The position numbers and the translations under genes were made by a program. From Mytilus edulis (taxonomy: Eukaryota; Mollusca; Bivalvia; Mytilida; Mytilidae), in the NCBI RefSeq assembly GCF_963676685.1, contig NC_092349.1:54015232-54079231 (forward strand): 64,000 nucleotides of DNA, written 5' to 3'. Of this stretch, positions 1 to 10,900 are shown piece after piece (positions within the stretch are counted from its first letter, which is position 1; each line of letters begins with the position of its first letter). The notes below the pieces were generated by a model, which was not told the origin of the DNA, did not search any database, and saw only the letters and a list, made by a program, of their open reading frames with translations.

Positions 1-96
1 CAAGCCATGATATACCGTCATAAATATGTCAAATGTAACAAATGGAGAGAAAAAAGTTTATCAATATTTTTAATATTTTTTTTTTTATGCTTTTAG

Positions 97-3000
97 TAAT
101 AAATATAGATGAATGTGAAGCCAAGGATTCAGCTCCAAAGACAATATCAAGGGAATCTGTTTTCATTAAGGTAACTTAGATGGTGGTAGGGTTGTAAAAT
201 CTTAATTAGATTTTTTTCTAGAACTAATAATACTAAAGTCTTATAATTTAAAATTCAAGAATACGAAGATTCTCAAATACAATGGTTTGATAGATAAACA
301 AAAAAATGAAAGAAAAAAAGTAGTGAATTAAAATTGAAGGTGAAATGCATGACAATGGTAAACTGAAATTTGTTATAATTGAAGAAAAAACTGCATACAA
401 ACAATCATATCAGAATTTAAAGATGAAAGTTTAATATGTTTATGCAAAATCTCAATACTGTAAAATATTTCAATAATTTTGCATTGGAAGTTCAAAATTT
501 TTACGAATATTTTCATATCTTTTCAAAAAGGTCTTAAACTAAATACACAATATTTTCATTCCATATATTCAACATGTCACTTTTCATTTGCTCAATTTTT
601 GAACGATTCAATTTCACAGATATAAAATAGTTCCATAATTACTGAAATTGAAACTTGCAAAATATTTTCTCAGATGCAACATAATTGACCTTTTATGTAA
701 ACACGATCCTTACATTTAATATTATTTTTTTCCAGTACATGATTGATACCCATTTAGATGAATCATGGCACAAGTACTTGACAGAGTTGGTGACAGCAGA
801 GTTTTTCCCTCCAAATCCTTTCCCACGTCTAACAACAATCTTTAGACAGAATGCTATGAGGTTTGTTAGTTGTTACTGGTGGACAAAATTGACAACAATT
901 TGTTACTGGTTAACATGTACAAGAATTCATTCTCATTTGTTGGATACTGATTTTTGTTGACATTGATGACAAAATAGAGGTCAAGTTCAATAATGACGAT
1001 TTTGACTTTTACCGTTCAGGAGTTATGGTTCTTGAAAGATCATAAAATGGCGTTTTCATTCACGTTGTTGCATTTACTAATGAACCATTCAATCTAAGCT
1101 TTTCAAATTTTAATATGTTGATACTGACTACAAAATGGAGGTCAAATTTGATATTGACGATTTTCACTTTCAGCATTCATCAGTTATGGTTCTTGTGATA
1201 TTGCCAGGACACAAATAAATGTTAATAAATCCGGTTTGCTGTCGTTGTGACAGCCTCTTGTTGTTGATATTGTGGGTACAGGGGAACCTCAAATTTAAAT
1301 GTCTAATTTTTAACAGGCTTGTATGTATGCGACTTTGGCAAAACTTTGAAATAAAATATCCATGAAAATAACAAATTTTGCTTAATCCACAAAATTTGGT
1401 ACCCACAGAGATAAATCAATCCATGGTAAATGGAGAGAATATTATATACTTATTAATGAAAGTGATAGTTATATATTTGAATTAAGATTTCAACACTTTA
1501 ACATGCAGATTCACTCTTCTTAAAGTTTGCCAGTCATTAACTCATATTTGTAAGAACAGTCAACAAAGAGTATAGATTAGAAATTCCTGAATGAGTGTTT
1601 TAAAATGGAGGTTTCATTTTGAAATAATTTATGCACATCTTATTTGCAGAATTTATCAGTATTTTAATGTTATTGTTCAAATATTATTACAGAATGGACC
1701 TGTGTTTTGAGAGAGATGCTGTGATTACAGAGAATATCTTAAATACAAATATCAAGTTAGACGATAAAGAAAATTTTATCTACAACATTCCTGGAATTGA
1801 TGCTTATGGTCAATATAACTTAATCATGAATCTTAAGGTGGTACCTAACACTACAGGGAGATAACTCTGTAAAATCAGCTAAACGTTTTAAATACGTTGT
1901 GTTGTAAAGGGAATATTAAGCTTCTCAATGATCAAAATTGTTGTTTGTCAAACTGCTTTATAACTAGTGTAATTTTTCTGACAAAACGGTTGGTTCAAAA
2001 TTTTTGAAATTTTTATATACTTGTTAAAGGGTCAAAGTAAATACTTTGTCAAAACTTTATGAAAATTAAACGAGTCAAATTAATTTTAGTGAAAGTGTTG
2101 GGTACCACCTTAATCACAAAAACAAAAATACTGTGGTTTCACTATTATTCATAGGATACCAATTTCTGGTATTTCGTGGGTAAAGGCGGATTTTAATTAT
2201 CAAGAATTCTTGTATGCAGATTTCAACATAACCAGGAAATCAAACATCGATGAACAATTCAACATGATACAAATTTCCCTCAATCCACAATAATTGATTT
2301 CCATGTAAATAAATGAATCTTACAGTATTTCATCTTACTTCAATATATCGGAATTTTAAGTGTGCTTGACAAAAACATTTAGACACTTATATGATGAATT
2401 TATTTTGTAAGAAGTCAAATAGAAATTTTAGGGAAAAATTAATTTCTTACTAAATGCTGTATGCATGGTACTTAAATAACATAAAAATTAGAAGATGTGT
2501 TATCATTGGCAACGATATAACTTTTAATGAGAGGCAAGATTATCAGGAATTGTTTTATTATGCCCCACCTACGATAGTACTAGAGGGGCATTGTGTTTTC
2601 TGGTCTGTGCCTCCGTCGGGCCGTTTGTCCGTGCGTCCGTTTGCTTCAGGTTAAAGTTTTTGGTCAAGGTAGTTTTTGAGGAAGTTGAAGTCCAATCAAC
2701 TTGAAACTTAGTACACATGTTCCCCATGATATGATATTTCTAATTTTAATGCCAAATTAGACTTTTGACCCCAATTTCATGGTCCACTGAACATAGAAAA
2801 TGAGAGTGCGAAGTTCAGGTTAAAGTTTTTGGTCAAGGTAGTTTTTTATGAAGTTAAAGTTACATCAACTTGAAACTTAGTACATATTATGTTCCCTATG
2901 ATATGCTCTTTCTAATTTTAATTCCAAATTAAAGTTTCGACACCAATTCCACGGTCCACTGAACATAGAAAATGATAGTGCGAGTGGGGCATCCGTGTAC

Positions 3001-6000
3001 TATGGACACATTCTTGTTTAAACACTATCTGGGCACTGAATGACCTTTAACAATGAGCAAAAAAAGCCATGGTGAGACAATTATGAAATAATCCTTTTAT
3101 AAAAATGTATGTACTGCTCTGTGACCAAATACTTGCAATTAGAAGAGTAGAAATTGATAAGAAATAAAGCTAAATATAAAATATTTTCATATCTTAAATG
3201 AAACCTTGAACAGTATAGTTGATTTACATGAAAATGATGCTATCATTATTGACCTATACATGTTTCTATAATGGTATCTTGTGTGTTTATTTTTAGGAAC
3301 ACCATGTGCATTACAAGTTCTAGACACTGGAATCTACATGAACTTAAGTCAAATTGTTTCCATGATGACACAACAGAACTACATACAGAGAAAAGGTCCA
3401 TACAGGGTCAGTTTTATCTTATTTAAACACCTTGTTTGTCTATTACTGTGGATTCATTTATTTTCATGGTTGTCAACTTTCGTGGATTAAGGAAAACGTG
3501 AATGTTCTTGGATATTTAATTTCGTGGTTTTGTCAATGTCTGCATACAAGCCCATATAAAATTTGTTATTCGTTAAACATTTGAATTCGTGGTTCTCCTG
3601 TATCCACGAAATCTACGAAAATTGGTATCCAACGAATAATAATGAATCCACAGTATGCATATGGATGCAACATTTAAATGCTGTGAAATTAGTATTTGCT
3701 CCTTATTGCTTAAGCCTGTAGGATTTTACAAGATTTTTGTTAACATAAAAAATAATCAGTATTACGAGAACTACAAAAATGGCATGTCACTGAGATATTA
3801 TTTTTAATGACAATGTTTGTTAATACATGTACAAATTTTCAGGTTTATGCATATTATTTAGAAAACTTTAATAGATAAGTAGAAACTGGTAACAGGAAAA
3901 TTTAGACAACAAAAACTCATTTTAAAAGAAAAACTATGATTAAGACAAAGTACAATTTACAAAACACTGATATAGGGAATTAAAAAGACTGAACAACACA
4001 AATTAAACCCAAACAAATTAGTATATATGTACTGAAGATAAATAATTTATTCTCTTCGATCAAAAGCTATACATTTGCAATTAAATAATTAAAAAATATT
4101 ATTTCTGAAAACATTTTTTGTTTATGAAAAAGGTTAAATTTATTTTGAAATGCAATATTGTTACCAGGTGAATGATTCAGGTTTTTGACAATTATCATGC
4201 TTAATGACTCTCATGTGTTCCTGTGAACCCATTGATTATGTGTTCGTGTGAACCCATTGATTATGTGTTCCTGTGAACCCATTGATTATGTGTTCCTGTG
4301 AACCCATTGATTATATGTTCCTGTGAACCCATTGATTATGTATGTGTTTGTATTTTGTAATTTACCTCTTGTTTCACATGTCAATGTGACGGAGTGTTTT
4401 TAAAATAAAGCATATTGTATTGTATTGATTATAATTACACAACTACAAATATATTTTTAGGTTGGTATTTGTTTGGCATTAAGTGGTCCTAGCATACTAT
4501 ACGGTAAAATGCAGCCATATTTAAATGAAGTAGAGTTACACGAACATTGCTATATCATGGGACCACCTGGATGTCAAGGGGAGGCAGTTCAACTGTTTGC
4601 TATGATTGGTTAGTATATTCTATCAACCTGTTAAATCCAAAATGCTGACTTTTTATACATTTTTATGCTTCCTCCACCAATAAAAACTGGCTGCCACGGA
4701 ATAACCAAAAGGCAGTGTTTAAAATTAGTATGAAAACACAAAAAATCTAAATCAAATCAAATCAAGGTTTTGCCAAAGTCTGCATATAACTTTAAAGAGA
4801 ATGAACATTCGTTGATCATTAAAAATCAAATCAAATCAAATCAAAAATGACTATGGCCACTAAAAATAAATTGTTATCACTTACATGTATATGAATTTAG
4901 TTCTAAAAATGTTGAATACTGTGGATTTATTTATATTCATGGGTACTGATTTACGTGGATTGAGGAAATATAAAAAAAGAAGATGTGGTATGATTGCCAA
5001 TGAGACAACTCTCCACAAGAGACCAAAATGACACAGAAATTAACAACTATAGGTCACCGTACTGCCTTTAACAATGAGAAAAGCCCTTACCGCATAGTCA
5101 GCTATAAAACTTGCCTTTTCGTGGATATTTAAATTCATGGTTTTGCCAAAGTCTGCATATAACTTTAAAGAGAATAAACATTCGTTGAGCATTAAAATTT
5201 GTGGTTCGCAATGGTGACCATGAAATCCACAAAAATTGGTATCCAACGAATAATAATGAATCCACAGTAAACTGGCCCTTTTTTTATTTAAATCAGTATT
5301 TAATGACACAGAAATTATGCAAAATTCATTATGTTTTGATATACCTTCAGTTGTAGTTGCATAGTACTTGTACAAGAACACATTAAATTCCATTAATTTA
5401 CAATCATTTCAACGTGACTTAATTGGCCTATTTTATTTTTTAGTCCAGAACTACCTTGTTGATCTGATACAAAAGAACATGATACCAGTATCAGGTATAT
5501 ATTTCGGTGAAAGTCAGAATCGATGGACGTGGGAAGACATACTTACACTCAGAGCTGGATTTATATCAGAGTTCTGTACAATCTGTAACAGAAAGGAACC
5601 TATATTTATGAAGGTAAAGATCAGTCCCTGAAAAGTTGGTTATAGTTTGTTACCTTAATGGAACAGAAACATGGGGTTAAAAAGAATAAGCCTAAAAAAT
5701 CTCTGGATTTGATACATGAAGCTACATGTTTGCAGTGCCAATTAAAAGCATACTGACTAAATAAAAGTTTACTGGTAATACACTAATCTTTAAGGTATGC
5801 ACTCTGTTTTTTCTCCATAATTGTCTACTGAACAAGTTCATATGAAATTTTAGGACCATATTTCTTGGCACACCTTCAACCTATGGATTACCATGCTGTA
5901 TACTGTCCTCAATTTTTCAAAAGGACTAGTTATAAAGGATATTAGTGGCTTTAATGTAAATTTAGATTATATAGGTTTTGCTTCTCATCAAATTTTTAAA

Positions 6001-7903
6001 TGTTTCTAGCATACTGTATGAACAGGGTTTAGCCATTTTGCTTATTCCTCCATCCCAGAAATACCTTTGGGACTTGAATTACTATTGTTTTGGATTTCCC
6101 TTAGGATAACCAAGGAGCTGCAATGGAATTTAATGACATAAAAATTAATGGATGTTTACAAAGATATATATATAATACAAATCCTAGATGTTAAGATAGA
6201 AACAATTGAACCACTTTCACAAGACAATACAATATACACAAGAATTATAAGGGGAGAAATATGTATTATTACCTGTGATATTTCCAATTCATTATTTTTG
6301 CAGGCCTTTGTTTTAATGGACCAATGGAGATATGTTCCAGTAAGAAAATATTTCCTACTTCACTTTATGACAGATGATGAAATTGAGTAAGTTTTAAAAA
6401 AAAAAAAGAGATGGAAGATACCATAATCCATAAGTTGGAGAGAAAGAGAGGGACAAAATGGAGAAAAAAAACATGAAAAGACACAAGCATAGTCTAGAAA
6501 CACTGACCAACACACTACAACAAATAAAAATAATAATGTGTCCCTAGTACACGGATGCCACATCCGCACTATCATTTTCTATGTTCAGTGGACCGTGAAA
6601 ATGGGAGAAAATCTCTACTTTGGCATTAAAATTAGAAAGATCATATCATAAGGCATATGTGTACTAAGTTTCAAGTTGATTGAACTTCAACTTCATCAAA
6701 AACTACCTTGACCAAAAACTTTAACCTGAAGCGGGACAAACGGACGAACGGAGGACATAAGCACAAACCAGAAAACATTATGGCCATAAATGGGGCAAAA
6801 AAACTGGGTGTTCATTTAGATTAAAAGCAATGCATAATCATGTACCAAATAAAAAAAAAAATTGTTGCAAGCAGATGTGGTTTTATTGCCAATGAGACAA
6901 TTCTTTAGAATATAGAAAATGACACAGAAATTAATAACATTAGGGGACCGTATGGCCTTCAACAATGAGCAAAGCCCATATTCCATAGTCAGCTATAAAA
7001 GGCTCTGAAATGAAGAATGTAAAACAATTCAAACGAGAAAACTAACAGCCTAATTTATGTACAAAAAAATGAATGGAAAAACAAATATGTAACACAGCAA
7101 CAAACGACAACCACTGAATTACAGGTTCCTGGGACAGGCACATTCATCCATAATGTGGCAAGGTTAAGCATGTAAGTGGGATCCCAACCCACCCCTAACC
7201 TAGGACAGTGGTGTAACAGTAAAACACAAGAAATACTATCAAAATCAGTTGAAAAAGGCTTAACTCATCAGATGGATACAAATAAAACTACATCTAACAA
7301 AAACACAGACTGGACATGGCCGGGTACTTGTACATCTCAGCAAGATAAAGACCCAAATCTCAGAGTACTCACAGTTACTGAAGCTAGTTCAAAGCCATTA
7401 ACAACTCATAAAAGAAAAAAATAATGCATCTAAGACTCAATCATCAATCAGTACACATCCACATCCAATGGATTTAGTGTAAAGACATCATAAATAGTCA
7501 GAGAAAAACATTACCTTGTGCAATGCCAAGATATTTGAGAACTGCAAATTGATTAATGCATTTTTCCAACACATATTGAGTTTTATAGTTATGATTAATA
7601 TCATTTTTTCTGTGGAAAATAATAAAAATATAGAACTCCAAGGAATTATCTGTGTACCAAACAAAGAATGCTGAAAAAAAAATCAATTTTCAAATTATTA
7701 ATGATTTTATTTTACCAGTGATGTATATTTGTTTTCTGTATTTCAGAGGAGAACTATTCTTCCCAGATAATCCAGTAGCATTTTACCAAAGCATATTCCT
7801 TAGTAGAGATAGGGTAAGTAAACATTTGAAAAAGAGGAAGATACCAATGAGGAATAAACAACTATGAGTTAAAAAAACATAAATAACACAATTGCTGAAA
7901 GAT

Positions 7904-7941
<38 letters not shown>

Positions 7942-10900
7942 AAAGAAAAAAAAAGAAAAGAAACACAGTTCTAAAAACATTCCACAGAAACTTGATTAAA
8001 TGCAATTAATCTCAATATTTTAAAGGGAAATGGTCTTTCTAACAAAAAACTGGAGCCATAAATTACAGATTGTATTAACTGCTTGTAGAGCATATTAAAC
8101 AGAAATTTATTATTGACATTGCATTGACCTGAAACTTTTCAATTTTGCTAAATTGAACAAATCAACTTACCGTTTTCCCTTAAGACACCATTACTTAAAG
8201 TTTACAAATGATAAACAAATGGATGACTTGAATTTTCGAGGAGCAGGAAATAGAATATTAAATGAATTTGGAAGGTGTATTTTCAAAATTTGAAAAAAAT
8301 AACTGTATTCCTCAACTACCAAACATCTTGACTAAAATTCAAAAAATTTGAACCACACACCTTATTGGAAAAATTTCATTGGATATATAGCAGTTTGAAA
8401 AATACTTGTTTGATTATTGAGAATCTTAATATTGCCATAGCAATAGGACATAATTAAAATATCAGATGATTTTTACAGAGTTGTCTCCCTGTAGTGTTAT
8501 GTACCACTTTAAAATTAATGCATTATCTTTAATTACTACAGGCAGCCTTTCACTATCAGAATGGTGGACCAAAACAGGGAGTGAATCCTATGACTGGCCC
8601 TAATGTAAAGAATTCTGTCAATCATCTAGATTATATGATGGCTGCTGCCAAGTCAAGATCTGATTGGATAACAGTTCACAGGGCCCTCCTTCTCAAGAGT
8701 CTTATTCAGCAGGTACAGATAATCTAAAGATTTTAAGAGGGCTGAACCTTTCTTAAGATCCTATCTAAAATAAACTTATTTCTAGAATCTGATGCTGCTA
8801 CTACAGAAAATGTTAATCTATGATTTGATGTCAAGGTCTTTAAAAAAAAACATCATTGTCATCAATGTAAAATCTATGTACAACAAAATTGATATTGTTT
8901 GTATGGATCAAGTGTTTTTTCAACTTTCAACTTCAACTCAAATCAACTTTATTATGATGTAAAATATTTGCGAAATTAAGGTTTTAGCTTCTCGTTGATA
9001 ATTGAAACTGTAATACCTTTACATGCGCGTAGCTACGTTTACGTCAAAACGCCCGGGCGTACACTTGAATTTTGAAAATAAAACAAATAATTGACATAAA
9101 ATAAGAAGATCTGATCAAAAGAACATCAGCCTTGTGCTTTTTTTTAATGGATTGTAATTTTGAATAAAAAGAGACTAAATTTACTCAAATAGATCATTTA
9201 ATATATTTGTTCGAATCTTTTGTAAAAGTCTGAATCCACTATAAATTCTACCTTCTTTTCTTATATTTAAAGCAATTCACTATCTGCTCAGATTCGATGT
9301 GCTGTTTGTATTTTTGTCGAGCCTGTGATTTATGGCCCAAAAGCGAGACAAAGCGGCGTCAATATTTAGGTTCCGAATGTGGATAAATTCGTTTAAATGA
9401 CTCTCCGTAAAATTTTACGAAAGTTGTACAGAAACTGTTTATGATCAAAAGAGTATTCAGAGCAATATAATAATGCAATTATATCTTTAATTTTCCCGCA
9501 TTTTAAGGATAATATGTATTTCTTTCTGCAATTAATAAGTGGTCGCAGTTTAAGCTTTCATTTTGTTATTTCTTCTACTTGTCGAACCTTCATCGAAATT
9601 TATGAAAATGTTGAAGAAGCTTTTTCTATGACTAATGTCTAAAGCTAAAATTTTAAAAGCATTTGTTTTCGTTCATTTTCCGGTTCTTTTCTGATAGACA
9701 GATAGCCGTACTCTTCTTTACGCCATTACATGCTCAATTTATAAACCTTCATAGATTGCCGTGAATTATTCCAGATCAAGAAAAAAATATCAAAAGAAAA
9801 TTTAAAATTTGTTTTTAAATCCCTTTAAAGGAATGATACATTGATTCACTTTTTGTGGAAGAAATCCTAGGTGTTCCAGAATTTTTTTATATTGCACCTT
9901 TTAGAAATATTTTTTTTCGTGTTCATTAAAAGGTGCTTTTGTCGATTGTATGCTGACTCACGGCACTCTTTAAACTTATTTTAAAGTAATATTGGTTTGG
10001 ACGTTTTCTCTAAAACCAATGACCATTTGGCTAGCTTCCAGTTTAACACGATGAACAAGTTAACATATTACAAAATTAACCAAAAAAAAAATAATAAACC
10101 ATTTAGATTCAAAAGTATGTTGTTATCAATGATTTTTTACTGACAGGAATCATTATGGTATCTCATTCTCGATAGCTTTCGGGGGCTTCGTCCCTTTCGA
10201 ACACACTACCAACAGGTGCTTTGACATTGAGCGGTTGGCACCCTTCATATCCCTCGCCAAGGTTCGGGCGTACACGTAAAAATGACCCAGCTACGCCACT
10301 GCTTTATAATCATTAATGTCTTTTTTCAAATACTTTATTCAGATAAATTGTTTAGAATTACTTTAATAAACTTGATATAGAAATGAGGAGATGTGGTATG
10401 ATTACCAAGGAGACATCTATCCCCAGAGTTCAGATGAAGCTATTAATTATAAGTCACAGCACCACTTCAAAAAACTCATACCTTATAGTCAGCAAGTATC
10501 CTTGATATTTATCAATTTTAAACTATTTATTCATAATAATGCAAATTCAGAATTTGTTTTTTCTTTTTAACTTTGTAAAATAAGATACTTTTTTTATGCC
10601 ATCATCTTTATTTTTGACAGAATGACACCCATATTGGTGAATCCTGGATGATGCTTCACTCTGTTGCTGCTCAAGTGGAGTATATCATAGCCATCATTGA
10701 TGCTATACAGGATCTGGTTCAACTAATTATAGAATATAAGGAATTCCTTACGAAATATGAGTCAGCACCAAACACAGCTGCAAGTCAAAGAACCAGGGCA
10801 ACACCTCCTCAGTCCAGAGCTCAGACCGGTCAAAAGACAGCTGATTCACATAAAGCCAGAAAAGCAAATACTCTGCTACCTAATTTCCAGGTAAATGATA

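Noticed and set aside
7783..7980. Phe-rich open frame on the minus strand
   Set aside because: It is the translation of the A/G simple repeat downstream of an exon.
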